From positions 29,014 through 93,013 of the forward strand of contig SUYL01000031.1 of NCBI GenBank assembly GCA_015060445.1: DNA of 64,000 bases, written 5' to 3'. The notes under the pieces were generated by a model, which searched no databases, was not told the DNA's origin, and saw nothing but the letters and a program-made list of their open reading frames with translations. Below, in pieces: positions 36,209 to 46,215 of the stretch; the first letter of the stretch is position 1; each line of letters begins with the position of its first letter. The position numbers and the translations under genes are program-made. This stretch comes from Bacteroidales bacterium. GTDB taxonomy: Bacteria > Bacteroidota > Bacteroidia > Bacteroidales > UBA932.

Positions 36209-36922
36209 ATGACAATTTTAAGTGTAAACATAAACAAGATTGCCACAATAAGGAACTCCAGAGGAGGCAATATGCCGGATGTCCTCCAGGCTGCCGTAAA
36301 TTGCGAGAAGTTTGGAGCCCAGGGCATTACAGTACATCCCAGGCCAGATGAAAGGCATATAAGGTACCAGGATGCAAGGGAAATCAAACCCCTTCTTACA
36401 ACAGAATTCAACATTGAGGGCAACCCCATTGAATCGTTCACCTCACTCGTACTTGAAGTGAACCCTGCACAGGTTACCCTTGTTCCCGACGCACCTGACG
36501 CCATTACCTCAAATGCAGGTTGGGATACAATAAGGAACAAGAAATTCCTCACCGACATTACAAAAGTATTCCATGCCAACGGTATAAGGGTATCCATTTT
36601 CATTGACCCGGTTGAGGAGATGATAAAGAATGCCGTTGATACCGGGTGCGACAGGGTGGAACTGTATACAGAGGCTTATGCCGCAAACTACCTTAAAAAC
36701 AGGGAGATGGCTATAGAGCCTTATGTAAGGGCCGCCGAGACTGCTGTAAAATGCGGGCTCGGGCTCAATGCAGGACACGACCTGAACCTCACCAATCTCA
36801 AATATTTCAATGAGAATATCCCGGGGCTTCTTGAAGTGTCAATTGGACATGCCCTTATCAGCGATGCGCTGTATATGGGACTTGAGGCTACAATTAAGGC
36901 ATACAGAGAACAACTGAAATAA
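36209..36922 (+). CDS. pdxJ: Pyridoxine 5'-phosphate synthase
   Basis: Last step of de novo vitamin B6 synthesis, joining 3-amino-1-hydroxyacetone phosphate and deoxyxylulose phosphate, the product of the Dxs in this window. I use [20 protein letters not shown] as the start (237 residues). Family motifs: [31 protein letters not shown] and [13 protein letters not shown]. Two TATTTTTG boxes lie upstream, at 36128-36135 and 36171-36178. Confidence 0.96.
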   Translation: MTILSVNINKIATIRNSRGGNMPDVLQAAVNCEKFGAQGITVHPRPDERHIRYQDAREIKPLLTTEFNIEGNPIESFTSLVLEVNPAQVTLVPDAPDAITSNAGWDTIRNKKFLTDITKVFHANGIRVSIFIDPVEEMIKNAVDTGCDRVELYTEAYAANYLKNREMAIEPYVRAAETAVKCGLGLNAGHDLNLTNLKYFNENIPGLLEVSIGHALISDALYMGLEATIKAYREQLK

Positions 36923-36933
36923 AGTTTTTTTAT

Positions 36934-36941
36934 TATCTTTG
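36934..36941 (+). promoter_or_regulatory. Minus-7 box upstream of OmpH-like lipoprotein
   Basis: TATCTTTG lies 12 bases after the pdxJ stop and 35 bases before the lipoprotein ATG. It fits TAnnTTTG; a TTTG minus-33 element is not seen. Confidence 0.5.
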
Positions 36942-36976
36942 CCGCTTTGGAAATTACAAATAACAACAAATAAAAA

Positions 36977-37573
36977 ATGAAACAACTGAAACTAATTCTA
37001 ACTGTTGCCGTTGCAGCAATCATCTGTTCTTGCAATGCAACCGGCAATACAGGTACAGTACAGCCTGCAGGCAATGGTGCAGCCGTTGCAGCCCCTCAGG
37101 GCAGCATCGTTTATATCCAATTGGATTCTCTGGTAAGCCAGTATGACATGTTCAACGACTTGAGGTCTGAACTTGAGAGCAAGGCACAGGCTATCCAGGA
37201 TGACCTTACAAAGAAAGGAAGGTCTTTTGAGAGCGCTGCAAAGGATTTTGAGACAAAGATTGCCAAAGGTCTCCTTACCAGATCACAGGCTGAGGAGCAG
37301 CAGCAGAGACTTGTTGAGAGACAGCAGAACCTGCAGAACCTTAGCCAGCAGAAACAACTTGAGATGGCTGAGGAAGAGGCTGTTATGATGAGGAAAGTTA
37401 TGGATGCAGTACAAACTTTCATTGACAAATACAATCAGGAGAAAGGTTATGCCCTTATCCTCACCACAAGTGCAGCGTCTACAACTGTAATTACAGGCAA
37501 CCCTTCATTGAACATCACACAAGATGTCCTTAACGGACTTAACGAGGAATACATAAAGTCCAAAAACAAGTAA
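36977..37573 (+). CDS. OmpH/Skp-family lipoprotein
   Basis: A third OmpH-like protein, 198 residues, but with a lipobox (AIICSC, Cys19) instead of a plain signal peptide, so it is membrane-anchored. After a Gly/Ala-rich linker (20-40) the OmpH core begins IVYIQLDSLVSQYDMFND. The helical arm (about 60-140) is rich in Gln and Glu, and the core closes with GYALILTTSAASTTVITGNP. It has its own promoter box and a hairpin downstream, so is likely monocistronic. Confidence 0.88.
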   Translation: MKQLKLILTVAVAAIICSCNATGNTGTVQPAGNGAAVAAPQGSIVYIQLDSLVSQYDMFNDLRSELESKAQAIQDDLTKKGRSFESAAKDFETKIAKGLLTRSQAEEQQQRLVERQQNLQNLSQQKQLEMAEEEAVMMRKVMDAVQTFIDKYNQEKGYALILTTSAASTTVITGNPSLNITQDVLNGLNEEYIKSKNK

Positions 37574-37596
37574 TTGCCGTAGAACCAGATAAGATA

Positions 37597-37637
37597 ATGC
37601 CGTACCGGTTGAGTCTGAGGCTCTACTGATACGGCAT
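37597..37637 (+). terminator. Possible terminator between OmpH-like gene and purC
   Basis: ATGCCGTA pairs with TACGGCAT across a 25-base loop that contains a smaller GAG/CTC pair, followed by ATTT. The T-run is short, so this is a tentative call. Confidence 0.4.
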
Positions 37638-37678
37638 ATTTCAGTTAATAGAAAACTATATAAAACAAATACACAGAT

Positions 37679-38629
37679 ATGGACTCAATAACAAGAACTC
37701 AGTTTGATTTTCCAAAACAGACCGCTGTATACAATGGAAAGGTAAGGGATGTATATACCATAGATGACAAATATATGGTTATGGTTGCAACAGACAGAAT
37801 TTCTGCATTTGATGTTGTACTGCCCAAAGGCATTCCGTTCAAGGGACAGGTGCTCAACCAGATTGCATCCAAGTTCCTGGACAGCACTTCTGACATTGTA
37901 AAGAACTGGAAGATTGCTTCACCGGACCCTATGGTTACCGTAGGATACAAATGCGAGTCACTTCCGGTAGAGATGATTGTAAGAGGATACCTTACAGGAA
38001 GTTCATGGAGAGCATATAAGGCAGGTGCAAGGGAGATTTGCGGAGTGAAGATTCCCGACGGAATGAGGGAACACCAGAAATTTGAAACCCCTATCATAAC
38101 CCCTACCACCAAAGCGGAGATAGGAGGACATGACCAGGATATCTCAAGGGAGGAGATCATTGCACAGGGCCTTGTAGATGAAAAGGTATACAACGAACTT
38201 GAGAGGATAACCCTTGCCCTTTACCAGAGGGGTTGCGAGATTGCAAAAGAGAGGGGCCTGATTCTTGTTGATACCAAATATGAGTTTGGCCTTAAGGATG
38301 GTGAGATCTATCTTATTGACGAGATTCACACCCCAGACAGCAGCCGCTATTTTTACCTTGAGGGTTATCAGGAGAGATTTGACAAAGGTGAGCAGCAGAA
38401 ACAGTTGTCAAAGGAGTTTGTACGCGAGTGGCTTATGGACAACGGTTTCAGCGGACAACAGGGGCAGCAGGTTCCTCCAATGACCCAGGAGATTGTAACC
38501 AGCATCTCAGACAGGTACATTGAACTGTATGAGAACATAACCGGCTCAAAATTTGAGAAGGCTCCATACGGCAATGATACTTATGAGAGAATAGAGGCCA
38601 ACGTAAAGAACCTGTTGGCACGTCTATAA
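37679..38629 (+). CDS. purC: SAICAR synthetase
   Basis: Purine biosynthesis enzyme joining CAIR and aspartate with ATP. The 316 residues are longer than the E. coli form and fit the yeast ADE1-like class. Motifs: [13 protein letters not shown] near the start, [24 protein letters not shown], and the C-terminal [15 protein letters not shown] with [12 protein letters not shown]. No purine riboswitch was recognised upstream. Confidence 0.97.
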   Translation: MDSITRTQFDFPKQTAVYNGKVRDVYTIDDKYMVMVATDRISAFDVVLPKGIPFKGQVLNQIASKFLDSTSDIVKNWKIASPDPMVTVGYKCESLPVEMIVRGYLTGSSWRAYKAGAREICGVKIPDGMREHQKFETPIITPTTKAEIGGHDQDISREEIIAQGLVDEKVYNELERITLALYQRGCEIAKERGLILVDTKYEFGLKDGEIYLIDEIHTPDSSRYFYLEGYQERFDKGEQQKQLSKEFVREWLMDNGFSGQQGQQVPPMTQEIVTSISDRYIELYENITGSKFEKAPYGNDTYERIEANVKNLLARL

Positions 38630-38645
38630 TTCATTTATATAAGGT

Positions 38646-40361
38646 ATGCGTACATTATTTTTCATATTGTTGTTTTTGGCCTCAACTGCAGCAGTTGGCC
38701 AGAATGTTCCACATATAACCGTATCCAAGGAGAAGGTTAAGGTGAACGGTAGTGTAATGTTTGTGCACAAGGTTAAGGGGGGGGAGACATTATACTCCCT
38801 GGCAAAGGCATATAATGTTACAATTGATGATATTGTACGCCAGAATGAATCCCTTAAGAATGGTCTGAAGGCAGGGAGTGTCATATACATTCCCTCTGCC
38901 CAAGCCACCACATCCGCACCTGCTGCAACAGCACTCCAGAACCAGGCAGCGGTAACCGGAAATGCCGCATCTGCCCCTGCAGTGCAGGAGAACAGTCAAG
39001 TTGCGCAGGTGCTGGAAGGATGGGAATTGTCGGGAAGCAACATAAAGAAATATTCCAGGAAGAAACATAAGGTTAAGGGGGGTGAACAACTCGGCAACAT
39101 TGCCCGCAAATACAATGTTTCCCAAGAGGCTATCATTGCCATGAACAGCCTTGAGAGTACTGTACTGAGAAAAAGGCAGATACTGTATATACCAAATGCA
39201 GACTTCATTGCATTGATACAGGAGCAGAAAAACAGCAATGCCGCCTCTGCACAAACAGTCGGGGAGGAGGAGAAGGATTTGGAAAAGATTGAAATTGTGG
39301 AAGATACTGAAATTACAGCACAATTGCCACAGTGGGAAAAGAATGCAGAACTTACCTATGTGCTTCCCCTCTCCCTGAAGGATACTCTGGGCCCGGATGC
39401 AAATTTCATGGATTTTTACGCCGGAGCCCTGCTTGCTGCAGATACTCTGAAAAAAATGGGGTATAACATTACCATAAATGTTGTTGACCAGCAGATGTAC
39501 GGCTCCATTGAGAGGGTTATGGGGAGTGGAATCATTGACGGTAAAAAGGTTGTGGTTGGTCCTGTAAGATCCCAGGATATAAGGAAACTTCTTGAGGGGG
39601 CAGATGACAATACAACTGTAATATCCCCTATGGATATGGCCGGAGAGCATCTTGCTTTGGGACACAGCAATTTCATTCAGGCTCCACCTTCTACAGATGC
39701 ACAGTTGGAAAACCTTGTGAACCTGTTTGCCGGCAAATGTGATTTATCCAACGGGGCCATAGTGATATATGAAAAAGATGGCAATGATACAGCCCTGGTA
39801 GCCTCCACTTTGAGACTTCTGGATGCAAAAGGGATTGTCTACAACACATTCTCATACAGTGTGCTGGAGGGAAGGGAGATTCTGGACAACATGATGTTTG
39901 CCCTTGAACCTACCTTGGACAATATGGTTCTTGTACCTTCCAACAGCGAGGCATTTGTAAATGATGTTGTAAGAAACCTGAATCTTCTCCACACCAATCC
40001 TGCCGTTGAGAAGAAGAGGTCCGTAACATTGTTCGGAACCGCCAGGTGGAGGAATTTTGAGACTATTGAAGTTGATTATTTCCACAGGATGAACCTTCAT
40101 CTGTCACTTCCATATTATGTTGATTACAGTTCTCCTGTTGTGAAAGGATTTCTAATGAAATACAGGGCCCTTTACAATGCTGAGCCCTCTCCGTTTGCCT
40201 TTCAGGGATTTGATATAACCATGATGGCAATGGATAAAACAGACATTACAACCCAAAGCAGGTACAAATTTACAAGGGAACAAAAAAATACCGGTATGAA
40301 GAATACCGGTACCATAAACATAAAATACGGCAACAATTACCAAGTTACTGTAATTGAGTAA
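38646..40361 (+). CDS. LysM-repeat exported protein with periplasmic-binding-like domain
   Basis: Exported protein of 571 residues. Signal peptide MRTLFFILLFLASTAAVG. Two LysM peptidoglycan-binding repeats (about 41-83, VKGGETLYSLAKAYNVTIDD; and 141-183, VKGGEQLGNIARKYNVSQE) are separated by an Ala-rich linker. Residues 240-570 resemble a ligand-binding fold of the amino-acid ABC/LppC type (VLPLSLKDTLGPDANFMDFY; VVGPVRSQDIRKLLE). No catalytic domain is apparent, so a role in cell-wall sensing or scaffolding is inferred. It is 16 bases after purC and converges with the aminopeptidase. Confidence 0.85.
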   Translation: MRTLFFILLFLASTAAVGQNVPHITVSKEKVKVNGSVMFVHKVKGGETLYSLAKAYNVTIDDIVRQNESLKNGLKAGSVIYIPSAQATTSAPAATALQNQAAVTGNAASAPAVQENSQVAQVLEGWELSGSNIKKYSRKKHKVKGGEQLGNIARKYNVSQEAIIAMNSLESTVLRKRQILYIPNADFIALIQEQKNSNAASAQTVGEEEKDLEKIEIVEDTEITAQLPQWEKNAELTYVLPLSLKDTLGPDANFMDFYAGALLAADTLKKMGYNITINVVDQQMYGSIERVMGSGIIDGKKVVVGPVRSQDIRKLLEGADDNTTVISPMDMAGEHLALGHSNFIQAPPSTDAQLENLVNLFAGKCDLSNGAIVIYEKDGNDTALVASTLRLLDAKGIVYNTFSYSVLEGREILDNMMFALEPTLDNMVLVPSNSEAFVNDVVRNLNLLHTNPAVEKKRSVTLFGTARWRNFETIEVDYFHRMNLHLSLPYYVDYSSPVVKGFLMKYRALYNAEPSPFAFQGFDITMMAMDKTDITTQSRYKFTREQKNTGMKNTGTINIKYGNNYQVTVIE

Positions 40362-40364
40362 CCG

Positions 40365-42149
40365 TTACAGGTATTTTTCAACCATCCATTGCGCCGTCTC
40401 CTTGTCCAGGAGCGGCGCAATTGTTTTGCAGACATGCTCATTGTACAATTTTACCCATTGGGTCTCAGCAGAATCAAGCAGATTCCACTCAACACATGAT
40501 GTCTCTATAGGGACAAGGGTCAGTGTCCTGAAATTGTAGAAATCGTTCACCGGAGTATATTTCCACTCCTGTACAAGTATCACATTCTCTGTTCTTATAC
40601 CGTACTCCCCCTCCATATAAACTGCAGGCTCATTTGAGATTACCATTCCTGGAAGAAGCGTTACCGGATTCTCCTCCATCCTTATGCTTTGCGGCCCTTC
40701 ATGCACACACAGATAGTGTCCTATGCCATGGCCTGTCCCGTGAAAATACATTAATCCGTCATTGAACAGAGGTCCCCTTGCAAGGATGTCCAGTTGTGAT
40801 CCTCTGGTATTTTTTGGGAAACATGCCATAGAAAGCCTTACCATCCCCTTGAGCACCAATGTGTAGTGTCTCCTCTGTGCTGGGGTAAGGGGACCTGTTG
40901 GAATTGTTCTGGTTGTATCTGTTGTTCCAAACAGGTAATGGGCACCCGTATCCATAAGGAGAAAATTCCCCTTGCCTATAATCTGGGTACTCTCCTTGGC
41001 TGCACTGTAATGCGGCAATGCCCCTGCCGGACCATAGGCAACTATAGGTTCAAAACTCTCTCCTCTGTAGTTTTCATCCTCACTTCTGAATTGGGCAAAT
41101 TTCTCCCCCACTTCCCACTCTGTAAGAGCCTCACCCTTCAACAATGCGTCATCTATGAACTTGAGCACTTTGCACCACGCAACTCCATCTGCCAGGAAAG
41201 CCTTTTCAAAGCCGCGCTGCTCCCAGTTGTTCTTAACCGCCTTAAGGCAGTTTACAACACCTGAGACCATAGGGTCATCCATAAACTCTGCATCCGGGAT
41301 ATTGAGGGCCTGGTAATCCCGCACAGTAATCTTGCTTTGGGAAACCACCCTTATTACAGACGGAGGCAACTGTTGCAGCATTTTTGTAAATGAATTGTAA
41401 GGGTGGAGTTCTATCCCCTGCTCGCCCAATGCGGCCATAAGTTCTTCCCCAACAGATTCAAGATTTACAAACAGATGTACAGAATTGTTTGTAACCACTG
41501 CATATGATTGTGCCAGGGGATTGTATTCTATATCTGTCCCCCTTATATTGCACAGCCATGCAACCTCATCACACATTGTTATTATATAGGCAAATCGCCT
41601 GTCCCCTATTCCAAGAGCATCCACCACCCTCTGGTGCTTTGATTTTGAGGTTTCCCCTGCGTACTCTATTCCAAGACCCTCTATGCTGTTGAAACGGAGT
41701 GGGGGACGGTTCTCCCATATCCCATCAAACAAGTCTTCTGTAAGCAGCACCTTACACGGAGAAAGGTCTCTGCACAATGTCCGGTACTCACTGTAAGAGA
41801 AAAGCGACATGTCAATTGCTACCATCTCCCCCTGAGGATACTGCTGCAATATCCACTGCGGAATGGTAGGTGTCCCCTCCATCTTAATTCTCATGAGTTT
41901 TATCTGCACCCCCTTCAACTGCTGCGCCGCCTGTACAAAATATCTTGAGTCTGTCCACAGGGCGGCACTTGAGAGTGTTACCACCAATGTTCCTGCTGAG
42001 CCGGTAAATCCGCTAAGCCACTCCCTTGTCTTGTAGTGGTCTTGGGTATATTCTCCAAAATGGGGATCATTTGTAGGGATTATTACAGCAGAAACATTCA
42101 TCTGCTCCATCTTTCTCCTTAAGGCCGTAATGGCTGCATTCCTGTACAT
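40365..42149 (-). CDS. pepP: Xaa-Pro aminopeptidase (aminopeptidase P, long form)
   Basis: Metallo-peptidase that removes N-terminal residues before proline. I use MYRNAAITALRRKM (594 residues), as the promoter box just upstream rules out the longer frame; MLCNMYRNAA is an alternative. It has two creatinase-like N-terminal domains and a C-terminal pita-bread domain. Metal ligands appear as LLMDTGAHY, GTTDTTRT, HGTGHGIG and the two Glu motifs SNEPAVYMEGEYGIRTEN. The length matches eukaryotic-type aminopeptidase P. Confidence 0.93.
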   Translation of the reverse strand: MYRNAAITALRRKMEQMNVSAVIIPTNDPHFGEYTQDHYKTREWLSGFTGSAGTLVVTLSSAALWTDSRYFVQAAQQLKGVQIKLMRIKMEGTPTIPQWILQQYPQGEMVAIDMSLFSYSEYRTLCRDLSPCKVLLTEDLFDGIWENRPPLRFNSIEGLGIEYAGETSKSKHQRVVDALGIGDRRFAYIITMCDEVAWLCNIRGTDIEYNPLAQSYAVVTNNSVHLFVNLESVGEELMAALGEQGIELHPYNSFTKMLQQLPPSVIRVVSQSKITVRDYQALNIPDAEFMDDPMVSGVVNCLKAVKNNWEQRGFEKAFLADGVAWCKVLKFIDDALLKGEALTEWEVGEKFAQFRSEDENYRGESFEPIVAYGPAGALPHYSAAKESTQIIGKGNFLLMDTGAHYLFGTTDTTRTIPTGPLTPAQRRHYTLVLKGMVRLSMACFPKNTRGSQLDILARGPLFNDGLMYFHGTGHGIGHYLCVHEGPQSIRMEENPVTLLPGMVISNEPAVYMEGEYGIRTENVILVQEWKYTPVNDFYNFRTLTLVPIETSCVEWNLLDSAETQWVKLYNEHVCKTIAPLLDKETAQWMVEKYL

Positions 42150-42173
42150 ATTGCAAAGCATTTGGTTTATACG

Positions 42174-42181
42174 CAAAGATA
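42174..42181 (-). promoter_or_regulatory. Minus-7 box of pepP
   Basis: Minus-strand TATCTTTG abuts the T-run of the nagB terminator. Transcription would start near 42167, 18 bases before the chosen pepP ATG. Confidence 0.5.
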
Positions 42182-42210
42182 AAAAAAAGGGAGGAAAACT
42201 CCTCCCTTTT
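42181..42210 (-). terminator. Intrinsic terminator after nagB
   Basis: AAAAGGGAGGA pairs with TCCTCCCTTTT (11 bp, GTTT loop), followed by further T. It is 20 bases beyond the nagB stop and ends the trxB-to-nagB run. Confidence 0.92.
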
Positions 42211-42229
42211 AAACTGCACACAGTTTATA

Positions 42230-43039
42230 TTATATCATTGAATCTGCGTTAAGATTGTCCTTCTCAATATCCTTGAAGTATTTTACAGTACCAACCTTCA
42301 ATTCATCAGTTGCAGCATCGTCACAAACGATGATTCCTTTCGGATGCATCTGAAGTACGCTGATTGTCCACATGTGGTTTACACAACCCTCAACTGCATG
42401 GTACAATGCTCTTGCCTTTGCGTGGCCGTTAGCCAGAATAAGAACCTCTTTGGCATCCATAATGGTACCAACACCTACTGTAAGGGCAGTTTTAGGTACA
42501 AGGTTGATATCATTGTCAAAGAATCTTGAGTTTGCAATGATTGTATCAGTTGTAAGGGTTTTGATCCTTGTTCTTGAAGTAAGTGATGAACCAGGCTCAT
42601 TGAAGGCAATATGGCCGTCGGGACCTATACCACCCATGAAAAGGTCAATTCCACCATATGATTTAATCTTCTCCTCATATCTTACACATTCAGCCTCAGG
42701 ATCCTCTGCGTTACCGTTAAGGATATTTACATTCTCCTTCTGTATATCAATGTGCTTGAAGAAATTGTTCCACATGAAAGAGTGGTAGCTCTCAGGATGA
42801 TCCTCTGGAAGACCAATATACTCGTCCATATTGAAGGTAACCACATTCCTGAAAGAAACTTTACCCTCATTGTAGAATTTGATCAACTCCCTGTATGTTC
42901 CAAGAGGTGTTGAACCTGTAGGGAGACCCAAAACGAAAGGACGCTCTGGAGTTGGAGCAAAATTGTTGATTTTCTTAACAATGTAAGCCGCAGCCCAGTG
43001 CGAAATCTGTGAGTAGGACTCTTGAATAATTAATCTCAT
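42230..43039 (-). CDS. nagB: Glucosamine-6-phosphate deaminase
   Basis: Converts glucosamine-6-phosphate to fructose-6-phosphate and ammonia, feeding amino sugars into glycolysis. 269 residues, usual length. Motifs: [16 protein letters not shown], the catalytic [39 protein letters not shown] and the C-terminal [16 protein letters not shown]. It follows recN after 25 bases without an evident promoter, an unusual partner for a sugar enzyme. Confidence 0.97.
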   Translation of the reverse strand: MRLIIQESYSQISHWAAAYIVKKINNFAPTPERPFVLGLPTGSTPLGTYRELIKFYNEGKVSFRNVVTFNMDEYIGLPEDHPESYHSFMWNNFFKHIDIQKENVNILNGNAEDPEAECVRYEEKIKSYGGIDLFMGGIGPDGHIAFNEPGSSLTSRTRIKTLTTDTIIANSRFFDNDINLVPKTALTVGVGTIMDAKEVLILANGHAKARALYHAVEGCVNHMWTISVLQMHPKGIIVCDDAATDELKVGTVKYFKDIEKDNLNADSMI

Positions 43040-43064
43040 AATTTAAAATTGTATTATATTATAT

Positions 43065-44687
43065 TTATATTGTTCCGTTTAACAGTACCCTTGCATTCTC
43101 AATGGCAGCCTCTGTAAGGGTACTTCCACTCAACATCCTGGCAACCTCATTGATCCTCTCCTGTCCGTTGAGCACCTTTATATGTGTTGCAGCACCCTGC
43201 TGCTCCCCGTCATAATCCTTATATACAAGGAGATGTGTACCTCTCTTTGATGCTATCTGCGGAAGGTGCGTTATTGCAAATATCTGCATCCTTTCACCCA
43301 TCTTTCCTATAAGGGCACCCATCTTGTCTGCAATGCTTCCCGACACCCCCGTATCTATCTCGTCAAAAATCATGGTAGGCATTCCTGTAAACTCCGCCAT
43401 CAGGGATTTCAGACATAACATTATTCTCGACAACTCTCCTCCAGAAGCCGCCTTGTGCAACTGGCTGAGCCTGGTTTCCCCATTTGCCGAGAACATGAAC
43501 GATATATTGTCCTTCCCATTTTGGGTGTATTTTCCCAATGGAGAGAGTTCCACCTCAAATATTGCATGGGGCATCTGCAGATCCCTTATCCTCTCCTGCA
43601 ACACACTTCCCAGTTCTTTCACCTTGCCCATTCTTGCCGCAGTAAGTTTCTCTGCCAGCATCATCCTCCTTTCCTTGCCTTCCTGTATCCTCTTCTCAAG
43701 TCCTGCTGCTTCCTGTGAATCCTCCACACTCCCCTGAATCTGCTGCTGCAACTGCTCCTGTATCGCAATCAACTCCTCAATTGAAGAGACTGAATGTCTT
43801 CTCATGAGGGCATACAGCAACGACAGCCTCTCCTCCACAATCTCCAGTCTCTGCGGAGACACCACAATCTTCTCACCCAATATCTCCAACTCCTCCTCTA
43901 TATCCCTGCACTCTATCCTGCAACTCTCCAGCCTCTGGGCAAGAGGCTCCAATTCGGGCACAAAGTTAGAACTCTTTTGCAATAAATGCACTGCATCCTT
44001 CAAATTTTGTACTATTGGGATTCCCATTGGACGCAAATGGGCAACAGAATTGGTTATTGCTTCTCTAATTTCCTCTGAATTTGCAAGTTGCTTCTGTTCT
44101 GCCTCCAGTTCCTCCATCTCCCCTTCCCTGAGTTTTGCCAGCTGCAGTTTTTCCAGTTGGAAAGCCTTGTACTCCATCTCAGCCTCACTCTTTTCCATCT
44201 GCTCCCTCAGCGATACAAGGTCTGCCTCATCCTTTGTAAGAGAGGCATGCACCTGCTGATACTCATCAAGAATGCTTCCTGTACCCGCAAAATAATCCAA
44301 CACCTTCATCTGATAACTTCCGTCAGTTAACAACAGATGTTGGTGTTGTGCATGTATATCCACAATTGTGGATGATATCTCTGTAAGTGCCGCAAGTGTT
44401 GCCGGCTCATCATTGATGAAATTCCTTGTCCTCCCTGCCGGCGAAACTACCCGCCTGAGCAAGAGTTCCTCCCCGTCTATCTCAAACTCCCCCTCAACCA
44501 CACAATTCCTTGTATTGTCCTTCAATACTGAAACATCAGACTTGGCACCCAACAGAAGAGACAATGCCCCCAGCATGATTGATTTTCCAGCACCTGTCTC
44601 TCCCGTAATTATTATAAGCCCCGCCGGAAACTCAATGTCCAGACTCTCTATCAGCACATAATTCTGTATGGTTAGTCTTTTCAGCAT
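43065..44687 (-). CDS. recN: DNA repair protein RecN
   Basis: SMC-like ATPase in double-strand-break repair, 540 residues. Walker A is GETGAGKS (29-36), the long coiled coil spans about 150-380, and the C-terminal head carries SGGELSRIML (signature) and TMIFDEIDTGVSG (Walker B). The start overlaps the coaBC stop by 7 bases, indicating translational coupling. Confidence 0.95.
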   Translation of the reverse strand: MLKRLTIQNYVLIESLDIEFPAGLIIITGETGAGKSIMLGALSLLLGAKSDVSVLKDNTRNCVVEGEFEIDGEELLLRRVVSPAGRTRNFINDEPATLAALTEISSTIVDIHAQHQHLLLTDGSYQMKVLDYFAGTGSILDEYQQVHASLTKDEADLVSLREQMEKSEAEMEYKAFQLEKLQLAKLREGEMEELEAEQKQLANSEEIREAITNSVAHLRPMGIPIVQNLKDAVHLLQKSSNFVPELEPLAQRLESCRIECRDIEEELEILGEKIVVSPQRLEIVEERLSLLYALMRRHSVSSIEELIAIQEQLQQQIQGSVEDSQEAAGLEKRIQEGKERRMMLAEKLTAARMGKVKELGSVLQERIRDLQMPHAIFEVELSPLGKYTQNGKDNISFMFSANGETRLSQLHKAASGGELSRIMLCLKSLMAEFTGMPTMIFDEIDTGVSGSIADKMGALIGKMGERMQIFAITHLPQIASKRGTHLLVYKDYDGEQQGAATHIKVLNGQERINEVARMLSGSTLTEAAIENARVLLNGTI

Positions 44688-45883
44688 TTCATAAGTTCCT
44701 CTATATTGTCTACGATATCAACAGCAACATCTCCCTTGCTCTTGAGTTGGCATTCAACAGGCTCCTTGTCCTTAAAGAACAATGTAACCTTATTGGTATC
44801 ATAGCCAAATCCGGCACCGCTGTCCCTCATGGAGTTAAGGACTATCATATCCAACTGCTTCCTCTCAAGTTTGCCCGCAGCATTGCTCCTCTCGTCATTT
44901 GTCTCAAGGGCAAAGCCCACTGCTACGGTACCTTTGTCCCTGTTACGGCCTACCCAGGCCGCAATGTCATTTGTAGGGGTAAGTTCAAGATTGTAGTTGC
45001 TCTTCTCCCTCTTTATCTTCTGCTCCCCCACATGGGCTACAGTAAAATCGGCAACTGCTGCACACAATATGACTATATCTGCACCTGGAACATTCTCCTT
45101 GGTTGCCTGGAACATCTCACCGGCAGTAACCACATCAACCACCCTTATACCCGGAAGTGAAGGCTTGATATTGACCGGCCCACTCACAACCACAACTTCG
45201 GCTCCCCTCAAGGCCGCCTCCCTGGCCAATGCATACGCCATTTTTCCCGACGAATGATTGGTTATGTACCTTACCGGATCAATAGGTTCCCTTGTAGGTC
45301 CGGCAGTTATCACAACCTTTTTGCCGCACAAAGAGCCTTCCCTTGCAAAAATCCCCTCAACCTGTGCAACAATATCCTCCGGCTCTGCCATCCTACCCTT
45401 CCCCTCAAGACCGCTGGCCAACTCGCCGCTCTCGGGTTCAATTATCTCTACACCCCACCCCTTCAGGGTATTGATATTCCTCTGTGTAGAAGGGTGCCTG
45501 TACATATCCAAATCCATTGCAGGGGCTACTGCTACCTTGCATTTTGCAGAGAGGTATGAAGTGAGCAGCAGATTGTCCGCCACTCCCGACACCATTTTTC
45601 CCATAGTATTGGCCGAGCATGGGGCTATCAGATACAGATCTGCCCAAATACCCAGTGAAACATGGGAATTCCAGTCCCCGTTCTCAGGATTGTAAAAATC
45701 TACAAGAATGGGATTCTTTGAAAGTGTAGCCATAGTAAGAGGTGTAATGAACTGTTTTGCCATCTCTGTCATTACCACCTTAACCTCTGCCCCCTGCTTT
45801 ACAAGAAGCCTCACGAGCATTGCAGATTTATATGCAGCAATGCTGCCGGTTACACCCAAAAGGATATGTTTTCCCTTCAACAT
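44681..45883 (-). CDS. coaBC: Bifunctional phosphopantothenoylcysteine decarboxylase/synthetase
   Basis: Two consecutive steps of coenzyme A synthesis. The flavoprotein decarboxylase half (about 1-180) has GVTGSIAAYK and the substrate-clamp PAMDLDMYRHP. The CTP-using synthetase half (about 185-400) has ITAGPTREPIDPVRYITNHS and VAVGFALETND. 400 residues, full length. It lies between rpoZ and recN, overlapping the latter. Confidence 0.96.
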   Translation of the reverse strand: MLKGKHILLGVTGSIAAYKSAMLVRLLVKQGAEVKVVMTEMAKQFITPLTMATLSKNPILVDFYNPENGDWNSHVSLGIWADLYLIAPCSANTMGKMVSGVADNLLLTSYLSAKCKVAVAPAMDLDMYRHPSTQRNINTLKGWGVEIIEPESGELASGLEGKGRMAEPEDIVAQVEGIFAREGSLCGKKVVITAGPTREPIDPVRYITNHSSGKMAYALAREAALRGAEVVVVSGPVNIKPSLPGIRVVDVVTAGEMFQATKENVPGADIVILCAAVADFTVAHVGEQKIKREKSNYNLELTPTNDIAAWVGRNRDKGTVAVGFALETNDERSNAAGKLERKQLDMIVLNSMRDSGAGFGYDTNKVTLFFKDKEPVECQLKSKGDVAVDIVDNIEELMKC

Positions 45884-45896
45884 ATATATAAAGGTA

Positions 45897-46214
45897 TTAA
45901 GCCTCTATCTTGCGTGAATAAATCTCACCGCTCTGGAACTCCTTTATTGCAACCAAAGTAGGTTTTGGCAATTTCTCGTAGTGACGTGAAATCTCTATCT
46001 GCTCCCTGTTCTCAAAAGTCTCCTCCAAAGTGTCGGCAAAGTTTGAGAACTCCTCCAATTTTGCGCTCAACTCCTGCTTTACCTCGGCAGCAATCTGGTT
46101 TGCCCTCTTGGCAATAATCATGGTAGTCTCATAAATGTTGCCTGTAGGCTCAGCAAGTTCTGTCAAATTTCTTGTAACGGTATTACCGTAAACCTTGTAC
46201 TCTTTCTTCTCCAT
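45897..46214 (-). CDS. rpoZ: RNA polymerase omega subunit
   Basis: Small polymerase assembly subunit, 105 residues. The omega signature appears as GNIYETTMIIAKRANQIAAE, followed by a long acidic helix typical of Bacteroidetes forms. It begins one base after the bamD stop and lies 13 bases before coaBC, the same order as in many Bacteroidetes. Confidence 0.88.
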   Translation of the reverse strand: MEKKEYKVYGNTVTRNLTELAEPTGNIYETTMIIAKRANQIAAEVKQELSAKLEEFSNFADTLEETFENREQIEISRHYEKLPKPTLVAIKEFQSGEIYSRKIEA

Positions 46215-46215
46215 T

